From an uncultured Bryobacterales bacterium (GTDB taxonomy: Bacteria > Acidobacteriota > Terriglobia > Bryobacterales > Bryobacteraceae): DNA of 64,000 bases. The DNA lies in NCBI GenBank assembly GCA_937959285.1, contig CALGAR010000144.1:29377-93376 (forward strand), read 5' to 3'. The notes under the pieces were generated by a model. The model did not search any database and was not told where the DNA came from. It worked only from the letters and a program-made list of their open reading frames with translations. The translations under genes and the position numbers were made by a program. Positions 1 through 8,444 of the stretch are shown one piece after another. Positions within the stretch are counted from its first letter, which is position 1. Each line of letters opens with the position of its first letter.

Positions 1-45
1 GACCGGCAGCTCATGCGCGGTCATGATCAGAACTTGCCGGTTCAT
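1..45 (-). CDS. Possible 5' end of a minus-strand gene cut by the window edge
   Basis: Reading leftward from an ATG at 45 the frame stays open to the window edge and gives MNRQVLIMTAHELPV. Fifteen residues are too few to assign a family. The preceding bases hold only a weak purine-rich stretch, so the start is tentative. If real, the gene diverges from comF, and the gap between 46 and about 129 would carry promoters for both. Confidence 0.3.
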   Translation of the reverse strand, partial: MNRQVLIMTAHELPV

Positions 46-128
46 TTCCGCTTCCCACGACCTGGATTCGCAGTCTCTCTTAGAGGCGGTCCCTCTCCGG
101 CATCAAATATCCATCAGGATAACCTTAC

Positions 129-1049
129 TTGCCCGCTTTGTCGTGCCGTTTGGAGGGTCTTACCGGAAGCATATTTTTTGGTGTACAATTAAGAACTTGG
201 AGGTGGATCTTCCCGAGCTTCAGCCTCGCAAAAGTCCTGCCCTTCGCCGTTCCTTCATTCTTCAAGCAATCCCTCGCGTCCACACTGAATCTGATATTGC
301 CGGATGACTGCCGGATTTGCGGTCTTCCCCTCCGGGAGTTTTCGCGGATTCCCGTCTGCCGCAGCTGCCTCAGCCAGCCTAAACCGCTGGAGGCGGATCA
401 TTGGTGCGTCACCTGCGGAAGCCCGTTTCTCAACGCCTTTCCGCTGGACGCAGATGGCCGTTGCGGCCTGTGCCGCCGGGGCTTGGCAGGATTTGACGCC
501 GCCTACGCTTTCGGCAGCTATGAAGGAACCCTCCGAAGTCTCATTCATCTCCTCAAGTACAAGAAAATCTGCTCGCTCTCGAAACCGCTTGGACAACTGT
601 TAGCTGGAGCGCTCCCCCGGCATCAGCGTTTTGATGTCGTCACCGCCGTCCCAATGCACTGGCGGCGGCGCTGGATGCGGGGATTCAACCAGGCGGAATT
701 GCTAGCCGCCGAGATCGGGCGCCATTTCCACATCCCGGTGAAGCCATTGCTGAAGCGCTGCCGTCCGACGCCCTCGCAGGCCGGCCTGACCAGAGCGGCC
801 CGGCGGGCTAACGTGGCGGGCGCGTTTCGGGTCCGGAACGGTGTGAGCGCCGAGGGGCTTCGAGTGCTGCTGGTGGATGACGTGATGACCACCGGCGCAA
901 CCGTTTCAGCCTGTGCTTCCGCCTTGAAACGCGGCGGAGCCAAGCACGTGACTGTAATCACTCTGGCGAGGGCGGATCGACGTTTGTTTCTCCAAACGGT
1001 CAATCAGCCCGACCGTACTCCTTCCACCCGGAGTCTGAAAGATGCCTAG
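129..1049 (+). CDS. comF: ComF family amidophosphoribosyltransferase-like protein
   Basis: ComF-family proteins join an N-terminal zinc ribbon to a type I phosphoribosyltransferase fold and are linked to DNA uptake in competent bacteria; the substrate is not known. The Cys pairs CRIC and CRSC, then CVTC and CGLC, form the double zinc ribbon. The PRPP-binding loop VLLVDDVMTTGAT lies near the C-terminus, and RGFNQAELLA and SQAGLTRAAR are typical of the family. The length suits the family if about 50 N-terminal residues are removed. No ATG is available: in-frame TTG codons lie at 129, 138, 150 and 298. A TACAAT box at 184-189 and a GGAGG at 199-203 hint at a later start, but neither sits well before a start codon. 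The end overlaps the HNH gene by 8 nt. comEC lies 4 kb away. Confidence 0.85.
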   Translation: MPALSCRLEGLTGSIFFGVQLRTWRWIFPSFSLAKVLPFAVPSFFKQSLASTLNLILPDDCRICGLPLREFSRIPVCRSCLSQPKPLEADHWCVTCGSPFLNAFPLDADGRCGLCRRGLAGFDAAYAFGSYEGTLRSLIHLLKYKKICSLSKPLGQLLAGALPRHQRFDVVTAVPMHWRRRWMRGFNQAELLAAEIGRHFHIPVKPLLKRCRPTPSQAGLTRAARRANVAGAFRVRNGVSAEGLRVLLVDDVMTTGATVSACASALKRGGAKHVTVITLARADRRLFLQTVNQPDRTPSTRSLKDA

Positions 1050-1569
1050 TCTGGATGGATTGCAGAAGCCGGTTCTTGTACTGAATGCGAGTTACGAACC
1101 CATCAACGTCTGCGCCGCGCGCCGTGCGCTCGTGCTGGTGCTAAAGGGTGTGGCGGCGGCGGAAGAACACGCCAACACTCTCGTTCATTCCAGCCGCACT
1201 GCCATTCGCCTGCCGTCAGTGATCCGGCTGCTTGAATACCGCCGGATTCCCCATCAGACTCGCGCCCTGTCGCGCAAGAATATCCTCATGCGCGACCGCT
1301 ACACCTGCCAGTACTGCCTGAAGGTGTTGCCATCGTCGGAACTGACCCTCGACCATGTGATTCCGAGGTCCAGGGCGGGGGAGACGACTTGGGAAAACCT
1401 GGTTGCCTGCTGCCATCCATGCAACAACAAGAAGGGTAACCGTACGCCGGACGAGGCCGGCATGAAGCTGGCGCGCCAGCCGAGACCGTTCAGCCTCCAT
1501 ACGAGCCGCCACCTGATGCGTCTGCTCGGCAAGAGTGACGATCAGTGGCGCAAATACCTGTTCTACTGA
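1042..1569 (+). CDS. HNH endonuclease family protein
   Basis: A 175-residue protein with a complete HNH nuclease module. It has a CQYC zinc knuckle near residue 92, the LTLDHVIPRS motif carrying the catalytic His, and ENLVACCHPCNNKKGNRTP holding the second Cys pair and the metal-binding Asn/His. The N-terminal stretch VLVLNASYEPINV is typical of the single-domain HNH family found widely in bacteria, whose role is unknown. The ATG lies inside the end of comF (8 nt overlap), so the two are probably translated together. It converges on infC with a 35 nt gap. It is not obviously part of a restriction or phage module. Confidence 0.88.
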   Translation: MPSLDGLQKPVLVLNASYEPINVCAARRALVLVLKGVAAAEEHANTLVHSSRTAIRLPSVIRLLEYRRIPHQTRALSRKNILMRDRYTCQYCLKVLPSSELTLDHVIPRSRAGETTWENLVACCHPCNNKKGNRTPDEAGMKLARQPRPFSLHTSRHLMRLLGKSDDQWRKYLFY

Positions 1570-1604
1570 CAGGATCTGCGCCGGAAGACGCTTCCCAACG
1601 GCTC

Positions 1605-2201
1605 CTATTGAGCCCGCGGCTGCTCTTTCGGCTGGCTTTCTTTTGCCTTGTCCTTGGAAGTTGGCTTTGCCGGACTGATAATGAGATGAAAATTCCGGCC
1701 TTCGAGCCGCGGTTGTCCTTCCACGGTTCCTATCCCGCTCAAATCTTCCGCAAACCGAAGCAGCAGCTTCCGGCCAAGATCAACGTGGGCGATCTCGCGT
1801 CCACGAAACTGCACTACTGCCTTGACGCGGTTGCCTTCCCTTAAGAAGCGCTCAGCGTTCTTCTTCTTGAACTCGTAGTCATGATCATCGGTGTTGGGAC
1901 GGAATTTGATCTCCTTCACCTGGATGATGTGCTGCTTCTTTTTCGCTTCGTGTTGCTTCTTCTTGTTTTCGTATTGCCACTGGCCATAATCCATGGCCTT
2001 GGCAACTGGCGGCTCCGCCGTCGGAGCAACCAAAATCAGGTCCAATCCCATGTCCTGGGCTTTGCGGATCGCGGCCTGCGTCGGCATGATCTCAACAGTG
2101 CCGTCGGGAAAGACTGCGCGAACCTCACGAACGCGAATGGCCTCATTCACGTTTTCCCGGATCCTGGGACGGCGGGGGGGTAGGTTTCTCGGTGGATACA
2201 T
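1605..2201 (-). CDS. infC: Translation initiation factor IF-3
   Basis: IF-3 binds the 30S subunit, discriminates against wrong initiator tRNAs and keeps the subunits apart. The 198-residue product has the N-domain signature (REVRAVFPDGTVEIMPTQ, AAIRKAQDMGLDLILVAP), a lysine-rich linker (ENKKKQHEAKKKQH), the C-domain motif VKEIKFRPNTDDHDYEFK and a charged C-terminal tail that IF-3 does not always have. The first codon appears to be ATG at 2201, not the rare AUU used by several bacteria. The usual partners rpmI and rplT are not downstream; the HNH gene converges instead. The leader upstream is long (about 480 nt to the next gene). Confidence 0.95.
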   Translation of the reverse strand: MYPPRNLPPRRPRIRENVNEAIRVREVRAVFPDGTVEIMPTQAAIRKAQDMGLDLILVAPTAEPPVAKAMDYGQWQYENKKKQHEAKKKQHIIQVKEIKFRPNTDDHDYEFKKKNAERFLREGNRVKAVVQFRGREIAHVDLGRKLLLRFAEDLSGIGTVEGQPRLEGRNFHLIISPAKPTSKDKAKESQPKEQPRAQ

Positions 2202-2582
2202 TACTCTATTCGATCGATTGGGTATGCGGTCCTGAGTCGAGCCTCCTTTCCCTCACGACCGGACCGTTGCAGTGCTGAATTTCTGCAGATAGGCGAGAAG
2301 GGATGCAAGACGATCGCCCAGCATCCCTTCGGTGAAAAATCGACTTTAGGCAAGCTTCTCAGTCTAGCCCCAGTTTAGATGGATTACGCGCGCGTGTCCA
2401 TCATTTCTCGGAAACAAATACACTTTTCCCGCTCGGATCATTGTACTACGTTCCATCGCCCTCGGCGAGAGGGACTCCCGACTGCAGTTCCAGGACTTGC
2501 AGAGGATTCCTGACTCCTTCCGTCATGTATGACTCGCGCCGATGGGCATGGTTTCCCTGCGCGGGCGTGGTGCTGGAAATGA
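2202..2582. other. Gene-free stretch upstream of infC
   Basis: No credible gene lies between infC and the terminator behind the aldehyde dehydrogenase gene. On the minus strand a TACAAT box (about 2441-2446) could be a -10 element for infC, but no good -35 is visible. The length would allow a structured infC leader; no L20-type or other known element was recognised. Confidence 0.4.
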
Positions 2583-2607
2583 GAAGGGGCGCCGGAAGCG
2601 CCCCTTC
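2583..2607 (-). terminator. Hairpin terminator behind the aldehyde dehydrogenase gene
   Basis: A perfect 10 bp stem (GAAGGGGCGC paired with GCGCCCCTTC) encloses a 5 nt loop. Read on the minus strand it is followed by a moderately T-rich stretch (TCATTTCC), about 80 nt after the rocA-type stop codon. A second, weaker hairpin (CCCC/GGGG, 2651-2666) followed by TTTTT on the plus strand lies between it and the gene. Confidence 0.6.
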
Positions 2608-2685
2608 GCCGCGTCGATCAAATTTGACCCTGGAATTGTGACTTCTTGGTCCCCTTCGAATCGGGGCTTTTTCGATTATACCGGA

Positions 2686-4263
2686 CTAGTCCACTTTTTC
2701 CGCAATCGCCTTCGCTTGCACAAACTGGAGCAGGTAATCCGGTCCGCCCGCCTTCGAGTCGGTACCCGACATGTTGAATCCCCCGAAAGGATGAGCGCCG
2801 ACCATCGCACCGGTACATTTCCGGTTGATGTAGAGATTCCCAACATGGAAGCACTCTGTAGCTTGCCGGATCTTCTCCGGATTCCTGGAGTAAACGGCGC
2901 CGGTCAGTCCGTACTCCGAATTGTTGGCAAGCTCAAGCGCGTGCTCGAAGTCGCGGGCTTTCGTTACGGCGAGGACAGGGCCGAAGATCTCCTCCCGGAA
3001 AATCCGCCGATCCGGCTCGATGTCAGCAATGATCGTTGGGCGGATGAAGAAACCCTCTCCGTCCGCTGGCCCCCCTCCTGTGATCAATCGCCCTTCCTGC
3101 TTACCGATCTCGATGTAATCCAGGATCGACTGGCAGGCGCGGCTGTTGATCACCGGTCCCATGTAATTCTCAGGGTCGTCGGCCGGACCGACCTTCAGAG
3201 TGGAGGCCTTCTCCTTGAGCTTCTCCAGGAACTCGTCGTAGACCTTTTCATGAACGATGGCCCGCGAGCAGGCGGAGCACTTCTGCCCCTGGTATCCGAA
3301 GGCGGAGACCAGCACCCCCTGGACCGCCTTCTCGAGGTCGGTCTCCTCGTCCACGATGATGGCGTCCTTGCCGCCCATCTCTGCGATGACGCGCTTGATC
3401 CAGATCTGCCCCTTCTGGGGCTTGGCGGCCAGTTCATTAATATGGAGGCCCACGTCGCGTGAACCGGTGAAAGCAACGAAGCGGGTCTTCGGATGCCGGA
3501 CCAACTCGTCGCCAATCGCTGCGCCGCTTCCTGTGACCAGCGAGAAACTCCGGGGCGGGAAGCCGGCTTCCAGCAGGACTTCGGCGAACTTTGCGGCGAT
3601 CGTCGGGGTATCGCTGGAAGGCTTGAGGACCACGGTGTTGCCGGTTACGAGCGCCGCAGTCGTCATCCCGGCCATGATCGCCAGGGGAAAGTTCCAGGGC
3701 GGGATCACGACGCCCACTCCCAGAGGCAAGTAAACCATGCGGTCCTTTTCGCCGGGCAACTGGAGGAGCGGCTCCGGGTGGGCAAGCCGCAGCATCTGGC
3801 GGGCGTAGTACTCGCAGAAATCGATGGCCTCGGAGACGTCGGCCTCTGCTTCCGGCCAGGTTTTTCCGGCTTCATAGACCAGCCAGGCATCGAACTCGAG
3901 CTTGCGCTGCCGAATAATTTCGGCCGCCCGCAGCAGCATCTCCACCCGCGATTCGGGCGAAGTGCGAGACCACTCTCCGAAGTAGTCGTATGCCGATTCA
4001 ATTGCCCGGGCCGCTAACTCGGGGGTCGCTTTGTGATGCAGGCCGACAATTTCGCTCGGCCGGGAGGGGTTGATAGAAGGAAGCAAGTCCCCGGTTCGGA
4101 CCCGCTCCCCGGCGATTAGCAGCTCGTACTCGCGGCCGAATTGCGAGCGCACCTCTCTGAGCGCCCGTTCCATTGCCTGACGGTTCGCCGGAACCGAAAA
4201 GTCCAGATATGGTTCATTCCGGAACGCCGGCAACGTCTCCAGGGAAAGGGGCGTAGTGCTCAT
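2686..4263 (-). CDS. rocA: L-glutamate gamma-semialdehyde dehydrogenase (delta-1-pyrroline-5-carboxylate dehydrogenase)
   Basis: This enzyme oxidises glutamate gamma-semialdehyde to glutamate with NAD+, the last step of proline and arginine breakdown. The catalytic Cys lies in GYQGQKCSACSR, the general-base Glu in VIAEMGGKDAIIV, and the NAD-binding motifs PPWNFPLAI and FTGSRDVG are present. The length of 525 residues matches monofunctional enzymes; no PutA-type proline dehydrogenase domain is attached. The ATG at 4263 is chosen over an upstream TTG (4275) because GGGGG lies just before it. No proline dehydrogenase gene is visible in the window. The YtxH gene lies 27 nt upstream on the same strand and may share its transcript. 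Confidence 0.93.
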   Translation of the reverse strand: MSTTPLSLETLPAFRNEPYLDFSVPANRQAMERALREVRSQFGREYELLIAGERVRTGDLLPSINPSRPSEIVGLHHKATPELAARAIESAYDYFGEWSRTSPESRVEMLLRAAEIIRQRKLEFDAWLVYEAGKTWPEAEADVSEAIDFCEYYARQMLRLAHPEPLLQLPGEKDRMVYLPLGVGVVIPPWNFPLAIMAGMTTAALVTGNTVVLKPSSDTPTIAAKFAEVLLEAGFPPRSFSLVTGSGAAIGDELVRHPKTRFVAFTGSRDVGLHINELAAKPQKGQIWIKRVIAEMGGKDAIIVDEETDLEKAVQGVLVSAFGYQGQKCSACSRAIVHEKVYDEFLEKLKEKASTLKVGPADDPENYMGPVINSRACQSILDYIEIGKQEGRLITGGGPADGEGFFIRPTIIADIEPDRRIFREEIFGPVLAVTKARDFEHALELANNSEYGLTGAVYSRNPEKIRQATECFHVGNLYINRKCTGAMVGAHPFGGFNMSGTDSKAGGPDYLLQFVQAKAIAEKVD

Positions 4264-4290
4264 GAGCACCCCCAACTGTTGAATGTTTCG

Positions 4291-4554
4291 TTACCCTTCG
4301 ACCATCCTGCGGCCCTGCTCGAAGAGCTCGGCCGCTTCCTCGGCAATCTGCTTGCCCTTCTCATACAAATCCTTGCCGCGCTCCAATACGTCGCGGCCAC
4401 TTCCGGCAAGCTTCTCACGGCTCTCCGAGGCCTTCCTGCCAATCGCCCGCCGCGTCTCGGTCCCGGAAGCTGGTGCATATAAGAGCGCGATCGTGGCACC
4501 CAAAGCTGCTCCCGCAATAAACCACAAGATGTTTCCGCTGTTTTCGTCCGCCAT
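4291..4554 (-). CDS. YtxH domain membrane-anchored protein
   Basis: An 87-residue protein with one N-terminal membrane segment (ILWFIAGAALGATIALLYAP) running into the YtxH signature APxSGxETR, then a charged helix likely to form a coiled coil (ESREKLAGSGRDVLERGKDL and onward). YtxH-type proteins are small general-stress proteins without a known molecular role. The ATG at 4554 is chosen because AGGAAGGA lies 10 nt upstream; a GTG at 4587 would lie upstream of that site. It precedes the rocA-type gene on the same strand and diverges from the DUF2007 gene. Confidence 0.8.
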   Translation of the reverse strand: MADENSGNILWFIAGAALGATIALLYAPASGTETRRAIGRKASESREKLAGSGRDVLERGKDLYEKGKQIAEEAAELFEQGRRMVEG

Positions 4555-4670
4555 GGCGTGGGTATCCTTCCTACTAAAATTATCCACCGTTCGGGAGTCC
4601 CGGAGGCCGGGAAAGCCGGGTAAATGTTGACGTCCTGTCGGAATGCGGATTTAGGGGGTATCCTCGAACT

Positions 4671-5195
4671 ATGGAACGCTCGCCTGGGCTTGCAGTTGTC
4701 TTTCGGATTGACGACGCTGACGCGCGAGAAGACGCGGTAGAGGTTCGCAACCAACTCGTCAACGCCGGGCTCGATGCCCGGCTTAGGCAAACCGCTGACA
4801 ACCAAGGCTGGGAGGTTGTTGTCCCGGACGATCAGCTAGCCGCAGCGGGAGAAGTGCTGGCCGTCACTCAGCCTGACGCTGCGTCCCCGGGCGAGGAGGT
4901 GGATCCGTCCTCTGACCTCGACCAGGTGACGGTCTTTGAGTCGCCTCCTGGGACCACCGTCACTGAGGTAGAAGCGCTCTCCGTAAAGAGCCTTCTGAAT
5001 GCAGCCGGGATTCCGGCTTTCATCGTCGGCGCTCCCGCTCTTCCAAACCTGATGTTCGACGTCAGAGTACCCAGGGAGCGGGTAGACGAGGCCCGGCGAA
5101 TCCTCACGGAGGCCCGTATCGTCGGCCGGAACGCGGTGGAGGAGGAGCAGCGCGCCGAGAATGAAAGAATCTCGGAGCAGGAGGACCGCCGATGA
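4671..5195 (+). CDS. DUF2007-type protein, probably two tandem domains
   Basis: A 174-residue soluble protein with two similar alpha/beta segments. The first (residues 8-60) has the pattern of a residue-swap signal transduction domain, with VEVRNQLVNAGLDARL and WEVVVPDDQLAAAGEVL. The second (residues 85-150) has VTVFESPPGTTVTEVEALSV, LLNAAGIPAFIVG and VRVPRERVDEARRIL. DUF2007 domains are assumed to be signalling or PII-like ligand modules; the ligand is unknown. The C-terminus is a charged helix. It overlaps the next gene by 4 nt (ATGA), so the two are translationally coupled. Confidence 0.65.
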   Translation: MERSPGLAVVFRIDDADAREDAVEVRNQLVNAGLDARLRQTADNQGWEVVVPDDQLAAAGEVLAVTQPDAASPGEEVDPSSDLDQVTVFESPPGTTVTEVEALSVKSLLNAAGIPAFIVGAPALPNLMFDVRVPRERVDEARRILTEARIVGRNAVEEEQRAENERISEQEDRR

Positions 5196-5395
5196 GAAAG
5201 CTCGCCTTGGTGTACGGGCTGCGCCTGCTGCCCGAGGACGAGGTTGAGTCGGTTGACCCGGCTGAAATCACGCTGAAGAACGGACGCAAGACATTCGTCA
5301 CCATGCATCTGATCGAAGGCAACAACGAAGAGGAACTGCGCAGGCAGTTGAATCACTCTCTCGACGCGTACTTCGAGTTTTACCCGGAGGTCTAA
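5192..5395 (+). CDS. Small conserved-type protein of unknown function
   Basis: A 67-residue acidic protein starting in an ATGA overlap with the DUF2007 gene. Nothing recognisable is present: an N-terminal strand (LALVYGLRLLP), a central basic strand (ITLKNGRKTFVTMHLI) and an acidic amphipathic helix (NNEEELRRQLNHSLDAYFEF). The coupling, codon use and good frame support a real gene. Its stop overlaps the comEC stop by 4 nt on the other strand. Confidence 0.6.
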   Translation: MRKLALVYGLRLLPEDEVESVDPAEITLKNGRKTFVTMHLIEGNNEEELRRQLNHSLDAYFEFYPEV

Positions 5396-7905
5396 TCGGC
5401 TACGCCCCGCTGGCGCCTCCAACGCATTGTGTCGACGTCGACGGACTCTCCATCCGTTCGCATGGTGATCAGGCCATCCTCATCCGTGCGGAAGACCATC
5501 ACGCCGCGTTCGCGCAGCGCTTCCAGGACGGCACGATGGGGCACGCCGTAGCTATTGGCATAGCCTGCCGACACAAGCCCGAAAATCGGCCGCGCCGCTT
5601 CTAGAAACTGCGGCTTTGTGGATGTCTTACTGCCGTGGTGAGCGACCTTCAGGACATCGAGCGGACCAATGAGTCCGCTTTCCACTAACTGATCCTCCAT
5701 GCTGCCCTCGATGTCCCCGGTCAGCAGAAAGCGCCGCCGGCCATAGGTTAACCGTAGAACGAGGGAGTCGTTATTGTGGGCGCGTGCGTGCGGCTCGTAG
5801 TCCCGGGGTGGTGACAGGACGTCGATCCGGGCGTCGCCAATCAGGAAACTGTCTCCCTGCCTCAGCGTGACGATCCTGGCGCCGGACTGGCGGGCCGCCT
5901 TCTCTACGGCGAGCCATGCCTCGGTTTTGGGGCGCGTCGAGGTCCAGACCTCTTGAGGACGGAAGTTTGTTATCAGAGCGGGAAGGCCGCCAATATGATC
6001 CTCATGGGCGTGGGACGCGGCAATGACATCAACCTTTCGAATTGAACGGCTCCACAAGTACGGGGAAACCACATCCTCGCCCGGGTCAAGCCTCGGTTTC
6101 CGCCGTCCTCCAAAGGACGGTATGCCCCCTCCATCCATGAGAAGGAGCTTCCCGTTCGGGAACACTGCCAGCAGGCTCTCTCCTTGCCCTACGTCGATCG
6201 CCGCGAGTTCAAGAATGCCGGGCTGCAGGCGGGGATGGAACGGGTGCAGCAGGAGAAGGGCAAGGAAGACGGCGAAGACGGCGGCCGACACAAGACGGCC
6301 CCGCTTCACGCGAATGGAGAGGAAGCCCAGGATCAGGGAAGCCGCAAAGCACACGGCGAGCCACAGCGGCGGGTCGGGAACGGGCGCCGCTCCCTCCCAG
6401 GAGGCGTGAAGATCCACGACACGCTGCGCGAACACCAACAGCAGGCGCGTCAGCTCTCCCAGCACGTGCGAGCCCGTGAAGATCGCGGCGAACCCGACAG
6501 GCACGGCGATCGACAACGCAGGGGATACGAGCAGATTTGCCGATATGCCCGTATAGGAAATTCGATGGAAGTAGACGATCATCGGCAGCGCCAGGCCAAT
6601 CTGCACAACCGCTGAGATGGCGGCTGTCTCAAACAGGAAGAAGACTCCCCGCAGCAGAACCCCAATGGTTTCGAGGATCCAGCGGTGTGGAAGGCGGCTC
6701 CACAGCGAGATCGTCTCCGCGATCAGCCGCAATTCCACACGAAATTGGGCGACGCGCGGCTCGAGGTGCAAATCCCGATCCACTTCGGCAAGGCCTCGAA
6801 GGCCCCGGGCGTACGGGACGGAGGTCGCCTCAAGGAGGGGGACCCCGAACGCGCCGATCAGGGCGACGCAGGCGAACGAAAGCTGGAAACTGGCTTCGAA
6901 GAGCTGCTCGGGATCAGCCAGCAGAAAACCAATGGCCACCACGGCCAGGAGATTCAGCAGGCGAGTGCGGCGGTAGAAGAATCGTGCGATCAGGTACACG
7001 GTGAATCCGCCTGCGGCTCGCATCACAGGCGCCTGACCGCCAGCCACGAATGCGTACAGCCAGGCCAGCAGGGCGGTAATCAGCAGAGCGCTCAGTTCGC
7101 CGATTGGCAGAAATCGCAGGAAGAACAGCAGCACTCCGGCCAGAACCGTGACATGCAGCCCCGAGATGACCAGGGCGTGGTAGGTGCCCGTGCGCCGAAA
7201 GTTTTCAGTCCAGAGCTTGTCGATTGCTGAAGAATCGCCAAGCAGAGTCGCCTTCAGCATGCCGCTTGCGTAGGTGTCAGCGCCGTAGAGGGCTTCCACG
7301 CGCTCGAGCGCTGCCGCTCTGAGCTTGAAGATCGCTCTTCGGATCTCTGAGCCGCACGGGCCGGGAAGAATCCGCACGGAGGAAGCCGGGGCGCTGACGG
7401 TCCAATAGGTGTTCTGCCTGGCGAGGTAACGGACAAAGTCGAACGATCCCGGATTGTCGAAGTTGCGAGGCGGGCGGATGCGTCCGGTGATTTCGACGCG
7501 CTGCCCGTAGGATAGCCCCGGCGGGCTCTCTGCCTCCCTCCAATAGAGATTGACACGCGCTCTCGCCCCGGGTTCGAGTTCCAGGAGGAACTGCTCCCGC
7601 CCATCGGAGAACGCTGAAGGTTCGACAACGCAGCCCTCAATCAGCATCACCTCGCGCGGACTGGCGTCAATGACCGGCGCAGGTCCTGGACGGCGCCATT
7701 CGTAGGATGCGCATCCTGATGCGACGGCGGCGAGAATCCCGCAGATCCTTGCGAGCCACCGGGCCTTTCGTTTCCGGGCGATGACCGCAAATACCAGAAA
7801 GCAGACGGTCGCGCCGAGAACCTCGTGCAGGGAGAAATTGACAGACCGGGCCAGGTAAATCCCTGCTGCCATCGCCGCCATCGGTAACAGGAGTGGCTCT
7901 CGCAT
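5392..7905 (-). CDS. comEC: ComEC/Rec2 family DNA-uptake channel with metallo-beta-lactamase domain
   Basis: ComEC forms the inner-membrane channel that takes up single-stranded DNA during transformation. The 837 residues show the family order: N-terminal membrane segments with a DUF4131/OB-like periplasmic region (residues 30-180), the Competence domain with SGLHVTVL and a long run of hydrophobic helices (residues 230-520), then a C-terminal metallo-beta-lactamase domain with HAHEDHIGG, LLTGDIE and KVAHHGSKTS, the expected metal ligands. All domains are intact, so the protein should be functional. comF lies nearby, although no other competence genes are in the window. It converges with a 4 nt overlap on the small gene at 5192. 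Confidence 0.93.
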   Translation of the reverse strand: MREPLLLPMAAMAAGIYLARSVNFSLHEVLGATVCFLVFAVIARKRKARWLARICGILAAVASGCASYEWRRPGPAPVIDASPREVMLIEGCVVEPSAFSDGREQFLLELEPGARARVNLYWREAESPPGLSYGQRVEITGRIRPPRNFDNPGSFDFVRYLARQNTYWTVSAPASSVRILPGPCGSEIRRAIFKLRAAALERVEALYGADTYASGMLKATLLGDSSAIDKLWTENFRRTGTYHALVISGLHVTVLAGVLLFFLRFLPIGELSALLITALLAWLYAFVAGGQAPVMRAAGGFTVYLIARFFYRRTRLLNLLAVVAIGFLLADPEQLFEASFQLSFACVALIGAFGVPLLEATSVPYARGLRGLAEVDRDLHLEPRVAQFRVELRLIAETISLWSRLPHRWILETIGVLLRGVFFLFETAAISAVVQIGLALPMIVYFHRISYTGISANLLVSPALSIAVPVGFAAIFTGSHVLGELTRLLLVFAQRVVDLHASWEGAAPVPDPPLWLAVCFAASLILGFLSIRVKRGRLVSAAVFAVFLALLLLHPFHPRLQPGILELAAIDVGQGESLLAVFPNGKLLLMDGGGIPSFGGRRKPRLDPGEDVVSPYLWSRSIRKVDVIAASHAHEDHIGGLPALITNFRPQEVWTSTRPKTEAWLAVEKAARQSGARIVTLRQGDSFLIGDARIDVLSPPRDYEPHARAHNNDSLVLRLTYGRRRFLLTGDIEGSMEDQLVESGLIGPLDVLKVAHHGSKTSTKPQFLEAARPIFGLVSAGYANSYGVPHRAVLEALRERGVMVFRTDEDGLITMRTDGESVDVDTMRWRRQRGVAD

Positions 7906-8118
7906 CCCATTGGCTTTAGTCCCTGAGGATGCGCGTCCCTCTCATCTGCTGCCGCCGGGACTGGCCCTTCGCAGCCTATTCCTTCCGGGATTTCCCCGGT
8001 TCGATGGACGGCAGAACGGGACAGTACCGGCGCGTTCGCGCGCGCCTGTCTCCGGACTACTTGCCTGTGGTGGCATTTTTCCCGTGGCACGGCCGCTGGG
8101 CGCGGCCTTTCCGTCAGC

Positions 8119-8148
8119 TTGACGCGGTAGGAACCGCGTCCCTACAAT
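8119..8148 (+). promoter_or_regulatory. Promoter of tatA with an inverted repeat in the spacer
   Basis: A -35 box TTGACG (8119-8124) and a -10 box TACAAT (8143-8148) are separated by 18 bp. Inside and next to the spacer sits a perfect inverted repeat ACGCGGT-AGGA-ACCGCGT (8122-8139). A protein bound there would block RNA polymerase, so the repeat is a candidate operator; this is inference. The start codon follows 29 nt later. Confidence 0.7.
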
Positions 8149-8177
8149 GAAGGTGTTAGCTTTACGAAGGAGGCCGC

Positions 8178-8348
8178 ATGAGGTCCATAGGCTTGTCTGA
8201 GCTGTTGATCATTCTCGGTATCGCAGTTCTGCTGTTTGGCGGACGGAAGATACCCGAGGTGGCCAAGGGTCTGGGAGAGGGCATTCGTAACTTCAAGACT
8301 GCCTTGAAGAGCGAAGAGAAGGCCGACGAGAACAAGGCAAAGGTTTAA
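8178..8348 (+). CDS. tatA: Sec-independent protein translocase TatA
   Basis: A 56-residue TatA/E subunit, which assembles the pore of the twin-arginine pathway for folded proteins. The sequence begins MRSIGLSELLIILGIAVLLF with one membrane helix, followed by the hinge FGGRKIPEVAKGLGEGIRNF and a short charged tail, the exact family layout with the FG and KxPE hallmark residues. A strong ribosome-binding site (GAAGGAGG) lies 4 nt before the ATG, and a promoter and a terminator flank it, so it is a single-gene transcript. Tat substrates in this window include the GH38-like enzyme, the FAD oxidoreductase and probably the Gfo/Idh protein. tatB and tatC are not in the window. Confidence 0.95.
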   Translation: MRSIGLSELLIILGIAVLLFGGRKIPEVAKGLGEGIRNFKTALKSEEKADENKAKV

Positions 8349-8401
8349 TCGGAAGCTGCCCGCAATTTGGGCGGACTTCATCCCGGCTCCGAAGAAACAC
8401 G

Positions 8402-8427
8402 AAACCCCGCGCAACCGCGGGGTTTTT
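8402..8427. terminator. Bidirectional terminator between tatA and the HU gene
   Basis: A perfect 10 bp stem (AAACCCCGCG with CGCGGGGTTT) and a 4 nt CAAC loop, followed by TTTTT on the plus strand and, read the other way, preceded by AAAAA that becomes a T run. It lies between convergent tatA and the HU-like gene and can serve both. Confidence 0.9.
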
Positions 8428-8444
8428 CGTTTTGGAGGAACTGC

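Noticed and set aside
2542..3462. 306-codon plus-strand frame opposite the aldehyde dehydrogenase gene
   Set aside because: Antisense shadow of a clearly recognisable enzyme; no ribosome site or motif.
7929..8150. 73-codon plus-strand frame before tatA
   Set aside because: No ribosome site; it runs over the tatA promoter, and a small GGCCGC/GCGGCC hairpin followed by TTT (8091-8110) lies inside it.
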